From Serripes groenlandicus (Eukaryota; Mollusca; Bivalvia; Cardiida; Cardiidae): a DNA stretch of 64,000 bases. Below are positions 35,531-48,789 of the stretch, piece after piece. The stretch covers positions 7,962,616 to 8,026,615 of the forward strand of contig JASEVX010000005.1 of NCBI GenBank assembly GCA_031761405.1, given 5' to 3'. A model generated the notes under the pieces. It saw only the letters and a program-made list of their open reading frames with translations, did no database searches and was not told the DNA's origin. The position numbers were made by a program, and so were the translations under genes. The first letter of the stretch is position 1; each line of letters opens with the position of its first letter.

Positions 35531-35857
35531 ATATGATACAGTTTCAACTGTATTACTTACCATCATAATACCATTTTTCGTTCTTTTTTAAAACACTATG
35601 TAGCATAGTTTATATGTAAATGTATACATATATTACATTATCAATGTTTCAACGATATGAATATCAATTTGTTCATTTCATATTATTTTTAGAATGAATT
35701 ATTCGACTGCACTTGTCATGTTTGTTTACCCATTCTTCATCACAAGCATTTAAATAGCACTTTCAATAACCACTATTTTTTAATTATCATATTTGTTATA
35801 AGAATGCCCAGAGGTAGATGGGTATAACCGAGTGGGTTATCCTATATATATATATAT
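35531..35857. other. Unassigned stretch ending in (TA)n
   Basis: AT-rich sequence with no recognised gene; (TA)n at 35,843-35,856 flanks the next MITE. Confidence 0.4.
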
Positions 35858-36124
35858 GAGCCCTTCCACGAGAAAACCAACAGTATTGCCCCTGCGTAAT
35901 GTATCGGTCAGATCAGTCCGCGCAGTCCGCGCAGTCCGCGCAGGCTAATCCGGGCCGACACATTCCGTCTCAGGTGGATAGAGGTAAAGAGTAATGATTC
36001 CTGAAACAGACAATCCACAGGAGGCGATAAGTGCATGCCCGGATTAGCCTACGCGGCATGCTTAGGCTGTTCCGGGTCGATACTTTACGCAGTCAATAAT
36101 GTTGGTTTTCTCACGTAAGGGCTC
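35858..36124 (+). mobile_element. MITE family B inserted in (TA)n
   Basis: Ends GAGCCCTTCCACGAGAAAAC and GTTTTCTCACGTAAGGGCTC, flanked by ATAT runs on both sides. The left GC arm has a local triplication of GCGCAGTCC (about 35,918-35,940). The right arm is intact (GCCTACGCGGCATGCTTAGG). Confidence 0.9.
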
Positions 36125-36859
36125 ATATATATATATATATATATAATTTATTTCCTTATTGTCTTACTCAGGGTCAACTCTGATCGTGATTTGTTCATTT
36201 CGGCTACCATGCAAGCATCTAGCTTTGATTCGCCCACCGTGCACAAGTGAACCTCCATGATATTTTAAACGGTCTTTTATTTTACATCTTTGTGTCCAGT
36301 TCGTCTGTATCGTAGCCCGGAGTACAATGGATACATGATCTTTGTTGGGGTAAAAATGCCTGTTTCAATCACAACAAACACAAAGCAACAGTTATGTCGT
36401 AAATCGCGAAATTAACGAGTGCTGACTTTACAAAACATTATGAGCGGGGTTTTTCGGTGTTAAACGAAAAGTGTTGAGTGTTTCTCTTCTTTTTTTTTCC
36501 ACAAAACACTTCTGGATTCTTTCAAGATTTTCACAGAAAAAAATAATTAACAATACACACATGCGCGGAATCAGAGAAAAGAAATGTAAGAGCAAACAAG
36601 AACTCATAAAGCTTGTAACTTATCATAGGGAATGGAATCAATACTGCAGACTGCGATAGAAATCTGACTGTAAATAACGTGACCTTATTTCTACTATTAC
36701 GTCATCTGCCCTTCACCCTTATCCCAGTACGTCATATAATTTACTTTAGACAAGTCCAATATGAACATATGAAACATATTAAACAAATAAAACAAGAACC
36801 AATCGTTGAATTGATATTTCCTGTCGAGAGTGTATAACAATTGGATAGGGTTGACAAAT
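36125..36859. other. Unassigned non-coding stretch
   Basis: Short (TA)n at the left edge, then nothing recognised. Confidence 0.4.
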
Positions 36860-36965
36860 AAATGTTGACAACAGACGAAATTGTTCCTTTTGGGCAATTT
36901 CTACATTTGTCACAGTGCTAACAAAAGTTGTCTGCTGCAGAAGCGTCTGTTCACGACATTACCAA
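36860..36965. mobile_element. MITE family A, right-half remnant
   Basis: GACGAAATTGTTCC, TTTGGGCAATTTCTAC, then GTTGTCTGCTGCAGAAGCG. Termini are missing. Confidence 0.6.
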
Positions 36966-37579
36966 ACTCCAAAATTCTGTTGTTGATGTGTCGTTGCTCT
37001 AGCAGAATTGAGATTTATTGTATACTTTGATATTTTTCCTTCAATTTTCCATTTGAAAAAGGGATACAGTATCCGTCGATATTGCACGGGTTGATATTTC
37101 ACGCATTGATATTGCAATCAGATCTTTTTCACGCTTTAATCCAATCTTTGATGATTTAGAGACCAGCTAACTTTCTACTTCTACTTTGTTACTGCCTAGG
37201 GCTTAGTGCATCGCAGGCAAGTGAGGCCATCAAAATGGTAAAAACAACCAATTAGGCATATTTACAAATAAAAATGAAATAAAAAACGTTGGTTTAGGCT
37301 GTGAACGTCTACAGACGGGACTTAAACCAGTCGCATGGTCCGGAGGAAGGGGGTTGGGGGGAAACGCCGTTGCACACCTTGTCATTATTATTACACTATA
37401 TGGACGTATATATGGGCTATTTATAGTAATACGTGCGGGATTCCCTAAATTATCATTACGATCATTTTTTATTTTTTTATCATAGTGTATAGACAATAAA
37501 GAGAGACTTTTTGAGTATTTTAACGAGGTATTGTGTGTTTTTTCGCATTTTTTGCTGTAATAGAAATTCGGACGCCTGT
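36966..37579. other. Unassigned non-coding stretch
   Basis: No convincing gene; a 121-codon minus-strand frame (37,230-37,595) lacks any recognisable domain. Confidence 0.35.
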
Positions 37580-37885
37580 CAGCTAACCGGCACATTAATG
37601 ATAATTTAAGTTAAATCTAGTCGGATGTTGTAATGACGTCGCGTAGCTAACCGGCACATCGACGTCAATTTACGTTAAATCTAGTCGGATTTTGTAATGA
37701 CGTCGCGTAGTAAACCGGCACATTAACGCCCATTTACGTTAAATCTAGTCGGATGTTGTAATGACGTCGCGTAGTAAACCGGCACATTAACGCCCATTTA
37801 CGTTAAACTCTAATCGGATAAACGTTACAAAATCTTGTCGGATTATGTGATGATGTCGCGTAAGCTAAACCAGCACATTAACGTT
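37580..37885. repeat. 64-bp tandem repeat, about 4.5 copies, with TGACGTCGCG
   Basis: Units begin at 37,583, 37,647, 37,711 and 37,775, exactly 64 bp apart, with a looser copy at 37,865. Each holds ACCGGCACATTAACG, TTTACGTTAAATCTAGTCGG and TGTAATGACGTCGCGTAG. The GACGTC palindrome is conserved in all but the last copy. Confidence 0.93.
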
Positions 37886-38295
37886 ACGTCAATTAAGAAT
37901 GAATTATCAAAGACTGACTTTATCCTACTAATAGGTGCATTCCCCGTTGTGCCGGGTAAGCTTTTTGCGACGTCTTTACAGAAGTTCCATGAAACCAATG
38001 CGTTGGCTCATCTCAATCGACACTGATCGCAATTGCTGTTTTTCTTAGAGCGCTACTCATTTATGAAATATGTATCGAACAATAAATAAAAAGAAACGAA
38101 TAATTCACATATTCAAATAAGAGTTACCCAGTTCCCTTCTATCATATACGACGATGTGTACGCAGGAAATGTCAACCCATTGAACAATACTTTTGTTTCA
38201 AATGTACAAGTTAAATCCCGTGAAACTCAGCTTCCCATTTAACCATTTACCACACGCTTTATAGGCATACGTATATATGTTATTTTCGCTTGTGT

Positions 38296-38505
38296 TGTAG
38301 AATAGCGTCCTACTAGGGAGCGGGAGGTCGCGGATTCGAACCCGGCCAGGTCTTACCATAGATGTAAAACTGGTAGAAATGGCTTTTCTTCCTTGGCGCT
38401 CAGGATTGCGGGGTTTGCGTTACGACTGAATCCATTGTGTCTGGATAAATGGATCAGTAATTAACCCAGGAAACACCAACAACAGTTGAAAGCGGCGTGC
38501 ATTAC
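38296..38505 (+). mobile_element. tRNA-derived SINE, plus strand, worn
   Basis: The head has GGTCGCGGATTCGAACCCGG (B box, about 38,325). The body has AAATGGATCAGTAATTAACC and the 3' part ACAGTTGAAAGCGGCGTGCA. The A box is degenerate. The region 37,886-38,295 just upstream shows nothing recognisable. Confidence 0.7.
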
Positions 38506-38698
38506 TATGTAGCAAATATCAACCTGCTCGTAAGTTATCTGATAATGCATGGGGTAACCCTTGTTAAGAATCAATGCATGAATAACGAAAATGGTTTATC
38601 AAATTAGACAATACAAACGTGCAGGGTGATCTTGATCTATATTATCCGTAAATAGTATTCTTAGTCGTACATAGTAAAGTAAGCAAATGTTGTTTTGT

Positions 38699-38873
38699 TT
38701 AACCCTTTCCCATCCATAGACGCATTTTGACGCATCTGCAGCAGACGACTTGAAAATGAGCAATTTCTCCTTTTGCCATAATGTTTTCAACGTTTCTAAT
38801 AATTTAACTCTCATTTGTATAAATGTTTTCAAAATCATCTGCTGCAGATTTGTTGTATGTGGGAAAGGGTTAA
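38699..38873. mobile_element. MITE family A, internally shortened, TTAA on both sides
   Basis: TTAA CCCTTTCCCATCCATAGACG at left; GTATGTGGGAAAGGG TTAA at right. Only 175 bp: the left hairpin arm is deleted, and AATGAGCAATTTCTCC follows directly on the ACGACTTG segment. Confidence 0.88.
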
Positions 38874-38959
38874 AGTCGTATAAATCGTGAAGATGTGTTA
38901 AGAATATGCAGAAATAACATTTAGTTTCACGGTCGATGTAAAAGAAGCATGCTTTAAAT

Positions 38960-39065
38960 ACGGAATTTAATCTTGTAAGCATTTTCTACTTTTGTCACAC
39001 TTCGTTGTCGAAAGTTGGCTGCTGTAGTTGCGTCAAAAACGCGCCTGGTAATGGGGAAGGGTAAC
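38960..39065. mobile_element. MITE family A, right-half remnant
   Basis: GCATTTTCTACTTTTGTCAC, AAGTTGGCTGCTGTAGTTGC and AATGGGGAAGGGTAAC remain. Confidence 0.55.
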
Positions 39066-40044
39066 AAGAGAAAGAACTTTATGCGACATTATTGAAGTAA
39101 TTTTGAAAACTCCCATGGGAGATACACAAATTGTCATGTGAAAACTCGTTGTGCACACGTATATCTATATCTATATTTACAAAGAAGGTATGGGTTGTTT
39201 TCAGTCATTCTATCCCTTCTATATCCATTGTTTTCATGTTCTACTCGAAGGTGAAAGTGTGAAATGAAAGCTGTTTTCGTCGCACAGATAAACTCTCTTG
39301 ACTTTTATTTCATTCGAAGTCTGTCTTTTGAAAGATTTATAAGTATGTGGTCGCTATAGTGATAACCACGCTATTAATTTTTGCGATTTTCCTTGACTTT
39401 AAGGGCCTTAACGTTACATTGTTTGACATCATCATAATTAATCAAAACTCTCGCTCAATGAAATTCATACTTAAGGATCCCCCTTTCTCTCTCTCGATTG
39501 TATTCGTAGATGGTCTATCTAGTCGATGTTGCGCCGCTTAGTTTGAATAAAGATTGTGAAATAGATGCGGAATTATAGAAAGTATCGAGTACTTACTCTA
39601 CCCTAAGATACCAAACTCCGCTCTGTTAACAAGGGAGACAACCACTGCGAAATCTCAAACAGATTCTCTATCGGTTAACTAACATACATCAAGGGTGTGG
39701 GGTGGTTTTCTTGTGGTTTTTTATTAGGGAAAAGGGGAGGGTATGTTTCCATAATAACGAATCAATATGGGGTGAAAGTAAACACGAACATCTCAACAAA
39801 TGAAATCCCTTAACGAAAAGCGTGTTGAATTCTAGATGTCGACTGATCATTGTCTGCCTGCCCTAACTGTTTTGAGTACACAAGTCTGTATTGAGCAAAC
39901 GTTGCCAATATAATAAACATGTACAAGGCGTTGTTTAGAAACTATGACAGCTGATATGTTGTAGTAATGTTCACATAATACTTATATAAGCGTGTATGAA
40001 GATTCTGCCAACTTATGTAGATTCTAATGAGACTGAAGGATTTA
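39066..40044. other. Unassigned non-coding stretch
   Basis: No gene or repeat recognised up to the start of the 62-bp array. Confidence 0.4.
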
Positions 40045-43000
40045 AACCTACACTGTACACACACACATACCAACCGTTTCGCATGGACGGGTGTGTATAT
40101 AGTTTGTTTAAACCTACACTGTACACACATAACAACCGTCTCGCATGGACGAGTGTGTATATAGTTTGTTTAAACCTACACTGTACACATATACCAACCG
40201 TTTCGCATGGACTGGTGTGTATATAGTTTGTTTAAACCTACATTGTACACACATAACAACCGTTTCGCATGGACGGGTGTGTATATAGTTTGTTTAAACC
40301 TACACTGTACACACATACCAATCGTTTCGCATGGACGGGTGTGTATATAGTTTGTTTAAACCTACACTGTACACACATAACAACCGTTTCGCATGGACGG
40401 GTGTGTATATAGTTTGTTTAAACCTACACTGTACACATATAACAACCGTTTCGCATGGACGGGTGTGTATATAGTTTGTTTAAACCTACACTGTACACAC
40501 ATAACAACCGTCTCGCATGAACGGGTGTGTATATAGTTTGTTTAAACCTACACTGTACACACATACCAATCGTTTCGCATGGACGGGTGTGTATATAGTT
40601 TGTTTAAACCTACACTGTACACACATAACAACCGTTTCGCATGGACTGGTGTGTATATAGTTTGTTTAAACCTACACTGTACACACATACCAATCGTTTC
40701 GCATGGACGGGTGTGTATATAGTTTGTTTAAACCTACACTGTATACACATACCAACCGTTTCGCATGGACGGGTGTGTATATAGTTTGTTTAAACCTACA
40801 CTGTAAACACATAACAACCGTTTCGCATGGACGGGTGTGTATATAGTTTGTTTAAACCTACACTGTACACAAATACCAACCGTTTCGCATGGACGGGTGT
40901 GTATATAGTTTGTTTAAACCTACACTGTACACACATGCCAATCGTTTCGCATGGACGGGTGTGTATATAGTTTGTTTAAACCTACACTGTACGCACACAT
41001 GCCAACCGTTTCGCATGGACGGGTGTGTATATAGTTTGTTTGAACCTACACTCTACACACATGCCAATCGTTTCGCCAAGACGGGTGTGTATATAGTTTG
41101 TTTGAACCTACACTCTACACACATACCAATCGTTTCGCATGGACGGGTGTGTATATAGTTTGTTTAAACCTAATCTGTACACACATACCAACCGTTTCGC
41201 ATGGACGGGTGTGTATATAGTTTGTTTAAACCTACACTGTACACACATACCAATCGTTTCGCATGGACGGGTGTGTATATAGTTTGTTTAAACCTACACT
41301 GTACACACATGCCAATCGTTTCGCATGGACGGGTGTGTATATAGTTTGTTCAAACCTACACTGTACACACACATACCAACCGTTTCGCATGAACGGGTGC
41401 GTATATAGTTTGTTTGAACCTACACTGTACACACATACCAACCGTTTCGCATGGACGGGTGTGTATATAGTTTGTTTAAACCTACACTGTACACACACAT
41501 ACCAACCGTTTCGCATGGACGGGTGTGTATATAGTTTGTTTAAACCTACACTGTACACACATACCAATCGTTTCACATGGACGGGTGTGTATATAGTTTG
41601 TTTAAACCTACACTGTACACACATACCAATCGTTTCGCATGGACGGGTGTGTATATAGTTTGTTTAAAGCTACACTGTACACACATACCAACCGTTTCGC
41701 ATGGACGGGTGTGTATATAGTTTGTTTAAACCTACACTGTACACACATGCCAATCGTTTCGCATGGACGGGTGTGTATATAGTTTGTTCAAACCTACACT
41801 GTACACACATACCAACCGTTTCGCATGGACGGGTGTGTATATAGTTTGTTTAAACCTACACTGTACACACATACCAACCGTTTCGCATGGACTGGTGTGT
41901 ATATAGTTTGTTTAAACCTACACTGTACACACATACCAACCGTTTCGCATGGACGGGTGTCTATATAGTTTGTTTAAACCTACACTGTACACATATACCA
42001 ACCGTTTCGCATGGACGGGTGTGTATATAGTTTGTTTAAACCTACACTGTACACACATGCCAATCGTTTCGCATGGACGGGTGTGTATATAGTTTGTTTA
42101 AACCTACACTCTACACACATGCTAATCGTTTCACATGGACGGGTGTTTATATTGTTTGTTTAAACCTACACTGTACACACATACCAACCGTCTCGCATGG
42201 ACGGGTGTGTATATGGTTTGTTTGAACCTACACTCTACACACATACCAACCGTTTCGCATGGACGGGTGTGTATATAGTTTGTTTAAACCTACACTGTAC
42301 ACACATACCAACCGTTTCGTATGGACGGGTGTGTATATAGTTTGTTTAAACCTACACTGTACACACACATACCAACCGTTTCGCATGGACGGGTGTGTAT
42401 ATAGTTTGTTTGAACCTACACTCTACACACATACCAACCGTTTTGCATGGACGGGTGTGTATATAGTTTGTTTAAACCTACACTGTACACACATGCCAAC
42501 CGTTTCGCATTGACGGGTGTGTATATAGTTTGTTTAAACTTACACTGTACACACATGCCAACCGTTTCGCATGGACGGGTGTGTATATAGTTTGTTTGAA
42601 CCTACACTCTACACACATACCAACCGTTTCGCATGGACTGGTGTGTATATAGTTTGTTTAAACCTACACTGTACACACATACCAACCGTTTCGCATGGAC
42701 TGGTGTGTATATAGTTTGTTTAAACCTACACTGTACACACATACCAACCGTTTCGCATGGACGGGTGTGTATATAGTTTGTTTAAACCTACACTGTACAC
42801 ACATACCAACCGTTTCGCACGGACGCTGTATATATAGTTTGTTTAAATATACACTGTACACAAATGCCAATCGTTTCGCGTGGACGGGTGTGTATATAGT
42901 TTGTTTAAACCTACACTGTTCACATATATCAACCGTTTCGCATGGCCTGGTGTGTATATAGTTTGTTTAAACCTACACTGTACACACATGCCAACCGTTT

Positions 43001-46000
43001 CGCATTGACGGGTGTGTATATAGTTTGTTTAAACTTACACTGTACACACATGCCAACCGTTTCGCATGGACGGGTGTGTATATAGTTTGTTTGAACCTAC
43101 ACTCTACACACATACCAACCGTTTCGCATGGACTGGTGTGTATATAGTTTGTTTAAACCTACACTGTACACACATACCAACCGTTTCGCATGGACTGGTG
43201 TGTATATAGTTTGTTTAAACCTACACTGTACACACATACCAACCGTTTCGCATGGACGGGTGTGTATATAGTTTGTTTAAACCTACACTGTACACACATA
43301 CCAACCGTTTCGCACGGACGCTGTATATATAGTTTGTTTAAATCTACACTGTACACAAATGCCAATCGTTTCGCGTGGACGGGTGTGTATATAGTTTGTT
43401 TAAACCTACACTGTTCACATATATCAACCGTTTCGCATGGCCTGGTGTGTATATAGTTTGTTTAAACCTACACTGTACACACATGCCAACCGTTTCGCAT
43501 GGACGGTGTGTATATAGTTTGTTTAAACCTACACTATACACACATACCAACCGTTTCGCATGGACGGGTGTGTATATAGTTTGTATGAACCTACACTCTA
43601 CACACATACCAATCGTTTCGCATGGACGGGTGTGTATATAGTTTGTTTAAACCTACACTGTACACACATACCAACCGTTTCGCATGGACGGGTGTGTATA
43701 TAGTTTGTTTAAACCTACACTGTACACACATGCCAATCGTTTCACATGTACGGGTGTGTATATAGTTTGTTTAAACCTACACTGTACACACATGCCAATC
43801 GTATCATATGGACGGGTGTGTATATAGTTTGTTTAAACCTACACTCTACACACATAACAACCGTTTCGCATGGACGAGTGTGTATATAGTTTGTTTAAAC
43901 CTACACTGTACACACATGCCAACCGTTTCGCATTGACGGGTGTGTATATAGTTTGTTTAAAGTTACACTGTACACACATGCCAACCGTTTCGCATAGACG
44001 GGTGTGTATATAGTTTGTTTAAACCTACACTGTACACACATACCAACCGTTTCGCATGGACTGGTGTGTATATAGTTTGTTTAAACCTACACTGTACACA
44101 CATGCCAACCGTTTCGCATGGACGGGTGTGTATATAGTTTGTTTAAACCTACACTGTAAACACATATCAATCGTTTCGCATGGACGGGTGTGTATATAGT
44201 TTGTTTAAACCTACACTGTACACACATGCCAATCGGTTCGCATGGACTGGTGCGTATATAGTTTGTTTAAACCTACACTGTACACACATACCAACCGTTT
44301 CACATGGACGGGTGTGTATATAGTTTGTTTAAACCTACACTGTACACACATACCAACCGTTTCGCATGGACGGGTGTGTATATAGTTTGTATGAACCTAC
44401 ACTCTACACACATACCAATCGTTTCGCATGGACGGGTGTGTATATAGTTTGTTTAAACCTACACTGTACACACATACCACTCGTTTCGCATGGACGGGTG
44501 TGTATATAGTTTGTTTAAACCTACACTGTACACACATGCCAATCGTTTCACATGGACGGGTGTGTATATAGTTTGTTTAAACCTACACTGTACACACATG
44601 CCAATCGTATCATATGGACGGGTCCGTATATAGTTTGTTTAAACCTACACTCTACACACATACCAACCGTTTCGCATGGACGGGTGTGTATATAGTTTGT
44701 TTGAACCTACACTGTACACACATGCCAACCGTTTTGCATTGACGGGTGTGTATATAGTTTGTTTAAACTTACACTGTACACACATGCCAACCGTTTCGCA
44801 TGGACGGGTGTGTATATAGTTTGTTTAAACCTACACTGTACACACATACCAACCGTTTCGCATGGACTGGTGTGTATATAGTTTGTTTAAACCTACACTG
44901 TACACACATGCCAAACGTTTCGCATGGACGGGTGTGTATATAGTTTGTTTAAACCTACACTGTACACACATACCAATCGTTTCGCATGGACGGTGTGTAT
45001 ATAGTTTGTTTAAACCTACACTGTACACACATGCTAATCGGTTCGCATGGACTGGTGTGTATATAGTTTGTTTGAACCTACACTCTACACACATACCAAT
45101 CGTTTCGCATGGACGGGTGTGTATATAGTTTGTTTGAACCTACACTCTACACACATACCAATCGTTTCGCATGGACGGGTGTGTATATAGTTTGTTTGAA
45201 CCTACACTGTACACACATGCCAACCGTTTCGCATGGACGGGTGTGTATATAGTTTGTTTGAACCTACACTCTACACACACATGCCAATCGTTTCGCATGG
45301 ACGGGTGTGTATATAGTTTGTTTAAACCTACACTGTACACACATACCAATCGTTTCGCATGGACGGGTGTGTATATAGTTTGTTTAAACCTACACTCTAC
45401 ACACCTACCAATCGTTTCGCATGGACGGGTGTGTATATAGTTTGTTTGAACCTACACTGTACACACATACCAATCGTTTCGCATGGACGGGTGTGTATAT
45501 AGTTTGTTTGAACCTACACTGTACACACATGCCAACCGTTTCGCATGGACGGGTGTGTATATAGTTTGTTTGAACCTACACTCTACACACACATGCCAAC
45601 CGTTTCGCATGGACGGGTGTGTATACAGTTTGTTTAAACCTACACTGTACACACATACCAATCGTTTCGCATGGACTGGTGTGTATATAGTTTGTTTGAA
45701 CCTACACTCTACACACATGCCAACCGTCTCGCATGGACGGGTGTGTATATAGTTTGTTTAAACCTACACTGTACACAAATACCAATCGTTTCGCATGGAC
45801 GGGTGTGTATATAGTTTGTTTAAACCTACACTGTACACACATGCCAACCGTCTCGCATGGACGGGTGTGTATATAGTTTGTTTAAACCTACACTCTACAC
45901 ACATACCAATCGTTTCGCATGGACGGGTGCGCGTATAGTTTGTTTAAACCTACACTGTACACACATGTCAACCGTCTCGCATGAACTGGTGTGTATATAG

Positions 46001-46255
46001 TTTGTTTAAACCTACACTGTACACACATGTTAACCGTCTCGCATGGACTGGTGTGTATATAGTTTGTTTAAACCTACACTATGTACACACATGTCAACCG
46101 TCTCGCATGGACGGGTGCGTATATAGTTTGTTTAAACCTACACTATGTACACACATGTCAACCGTCTCGCATGGACGGGTGTGTATATAGTTTGTTTAAA
46201 CCTACAATATGTACACACATGTCAACCGTCTCGCATGGACGGGTGCGTATACAAA
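40045..46255. repeat. 6.2-kb satellite of a 62-bp unit, about 100 copies
   Basis: The unit reads CGCATGGACGGGTGTGTATA, then TAGTTTGTTTAAACCTACAC and TGTACACACATACCAACCGTTT. It has a long imperfect dyad: ACGGGTGTGTA against TACACACATACCAACCGT around GTTTAAAC. Higher-order duplications are visible: 42,480-42,960 recurs at 42,975-43,455 (shift 495). The block with TTGTATGAACC at 43,581 recurs at 44,387 (shift 806). 45,171-45,440 recurs at 45,483-45,752 (shift 312). Open frames are not genes. Confidence 0.98.
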
Positions 46256-46343
46256 TGGTTAAAATCTACAAAACACGTTCTCAGGAAAATATTGAAGAGG
46301 TTCAGAACACAGAGGTAGAATAACGAGAACGCATATGGCTCTA

Positions 46344-46565
46344 TTAACCGTTTCCCACATAATAAACGTGTTCAACAGACGCCCTTGAAAGCATGTTGTT
46401 AACCATTTGAAACATTTCTATTATTATAAAGGAAAGTAATTTGTTTGAATAGAGTTAAAGAAAACTGTGGCAAAAGGAGAATTTGCTCATTGTGGGAATT
46501 TTCTCCTTTCAAATGTCGTCTGTAGCAGATGCGTCCCAATGTGTCTGCAGACGGTAAACGGTTAA
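46344..46565. mobile_element. MITE family A, complete but worn, TTAA on both sides
   Basis: TTAA CCGTTTCCCACATAATAAAC at left and CAGACGGTAAACGG TTAA at right. The centre is CAAAAGGAGAATTTGCTCAT followed by TGTGGGAATTTTCTCC, so the stem has mismatches. Confidence 0.82.
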
Positions 46566-46904
46566 AGCAATAGGAGTAATATTAAAATGTCAACGTTAGA
46601 CGTGATCAATGACGTCTTATTATTGATTTGATGATGATATTTTTAGAATCAAATGTTTTGAAAACATCCCAAAGTGAAAATATACCATCTAGAAAATGAT
46701 GGATATATACGTTTGATACAATGTCGTACACATTGGGGAAAAAGGAATGAATCATATATGACAATTTCTCGTTTTCCCGAAATGTTTTTTCAAAAGCAAG
46801 TGAAATGGAAGGGTTGACGATGGTGACTTGCACTAAGTACAAGAGGACCATGTTAGTTCTTTATCGCTCAACTGTATAATAGAACATTCTCTATGAATAC
46901 AAGA
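46566..46904. other. Unassigned non-coding stretch
   Basis: An 81-codon minus-strand frame (46,606-46,851) has no recognised domain. Nothing else is seen. Confidence 0.35.
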
Positions 46905-47640
46905 CAAGCGACCTGCCCCCTGGTGGCCGTGTTTTTCAACGCGGGATCGGACAATTTGAACAATCTTGGTAGAAGGTAACCGAAGGAATTTTTGTTTTGT
47001 TTGTTTTATTGGGGTTTTACGCCGCTTTCAACATTATTTCAGTTATATCACGGCGACAGTTCACTAATTCATGATCCCTGGGTAAACGAACCAGTACTAG
47101 GCTAGAAAATGTGCCTTGCCCAAGGGCACTCCACCAAGAGAAGGAATATTTGTGCCAAAATATTTACTTCAAATCGGGCCTTTACCTTTGAACAAGACAT
47201 TTTTTTACTTTTTATATATGAAGAAAACATACACCGCCCCTGACGGCCATGTTTTTCAAGGATCTTGAATGGTCCCTGTACGTTTGTCGTTTGGACACTA
47301 AGATGTTTTAAGTATAAAGTACAGCATATACATTTTAAGGTGGCCATGTTTGCATTACTATTTTCAAATCGGGCCCGAGAAGATTTTTAAAGATGTTTTT
47401 TTCTTTCCGTTGTCATTGCAAAGAGAGTTTTCAATGGAATTCAAATATATTAGAACAATTTTAAATACGACCACCTAAGGAAGGAATATTCCCGTGAAAA
47501 TATTTCGAAATTGGTTCATTTGTTTAAGAGATGAAGTAGTTTGTAGGAGATTTGTAAACAAGGGGACAGACGACGACGAACGCCGGATGGTGTGAGATCA
47601 CAATAGATCACCTTACACCTGGTGCACACATGAGCTAAAT
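46905..47640 (+). mobile_element. Degraded dispersed mollusc-type element interrupted by a SINE tail
   Basis: CTGCCCCCTGGTGGCCGTGT followed by TTTTCAACGCGG (46,913) and the similar CGCCCCTGACGGCCATGTTT (47,235) are typical opening words of an abundant bivalve repeat. Its 3' end here is GACAGACGACGACGAACGCC, then AGATCACCTTACACCTGGTG and ACACATGAGCTAAAT (47,565-47,640). I recognise the pattern from molluscan genomes generally; the element class is not determined. Confidence 0.6.
47000..47150 (-). mobile_element. SINE 3' fragment, minus strand
   Basis: On the minus strand: GCCCTTGGGCAAGGCACATT, GGGATCATGAATTAGTGAAC, TGTCGCCGTGATATAACTG and AAAGCGGCGTAAAACCCCAA. No tRNA-like head is visible. 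Confidence 0.8.
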
Positions 47641-47959
47641 AGATATCATCTAGAGAGAAATAAACATGTATAATCTTAGTCTATTAATCTAGCGAGGAAT
47701 CATGATTAGGCGGAGGATTTAGACAAGTGAGCAAAATCTAACGATTTGGAGTGTTAATGACACCAAACGTTGACATCATCAAAGTTATATTGGCTACTGA
47801 TAATACACTTCCATTTTGTTTGTCATAATATGCATTTAGGTATATATAACGCATACCCGGATGGTGCAGGCTCTAGTAAGAATGTCAGGAAGCTGAGTAT
47901 TCAGTTTACCCGCTAAACGATTCTAAATCTCTAGACACGACTCGTATATATGAACCATG
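47641..47959. other. Unassigned non-coding stretch
   Basis: No recognised gene or repeat. Confidence 0.35.
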
Positions 47960-48245
47960 TTCTAAGACACATTAACCTACGCATATTTAGACACATTTAC
48001 CTACGCATATTTAGACACATTTACCTACGCATATTTAGACACTTTTGTCTACGCATATTTAGACACATTTACCTACGCATATTTCGACACATATACCTAC
48101 GCATATTTCGACACATTTACATATGCATATTAAGACACATTTACCTACGCATATAGACACATATACCTACGCATATTAAGACACATTTACCTACGCATAT
48201 TAAGACACATTTACCTACGCATATTTAGACACATTTACCTACGCA
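47960..48245. repeat. 24-bp tandem repeat, about 12 copies
   Basis: The unit is ACACATTTACCTACGCATAT plus TTAG, 24 bp. As this is a multiple of 3, one frame reads an 8-residue repeat (HIYLRIFR) from 47,950 to 48,156, where the phase is broken by a 20-bp unit. No signal supports translation. Confidence 0.93.
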
Positions 48246-48789
48246 CACAATCATACATACATATATATATAGTGACTTAACACTATTATGTCTATTACTG
48301 TATCGTAGAACAGCCACAGTTTCAAATAGGGTGTATAGGTTCATAAAATACATATGCATGAACGTTTCAATTACTGATAATTTTAATTAAACCTGAGACC
48401 GTTAGACCGCTATACCTGCACTATGTCCCTGAGCCACTGTTTTCCACGAACTATCTAATCATTTGAACTATTTAGATTGCGAAACCCACTGTTTGCCAAT
48501 TAGTCACGGAAAATTAAAAGACGCCGATTTGACAAACATGTATAAGCATAGTATTATCTACACTTTTCATGAAAAACGTTTTAGGTATATTTCCCTGGAG
48601 TAATGCTCGTTTTTATCATACGAAAGGTTCAATTAATTGGAATCCTGCGACGTCCTAGATCCGATTCAATATCTGTCTACTTGCCTATCAAACGTATATA
48701 CCGACTTGAGTTATTACAGCGACTGACACAAAAACCTCAACTTGAAAAAGAACTTAGTCACCAGAAAAACGTCCTATATCTCTCTCTTA
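48246..48789. other. Unassigned non-coding stretch
   Basis: An 80-codon frame at 48,603-48,845 has no recognised domain. It runs into the MITE remnants at its end. Confidence 0.35.

Noticed and set aside
37230..37595. 121-codon minus-strand open frame
   Set aside because: Low-complexity proline patch only; no recognisable family.
40045..46255. Open frames such as MDGCVYSLFKPTLYTH... on both strands
   Set aside because: Translation of the 62-bp satellite; repeated with the unit and interrupted at random by off-size units.
47960..48245. CRISPR-like or coding 24-bp array
   Set aside because: No spacers; the in-frame 8-residue repeat lacks start context, conservation or domain evidence.
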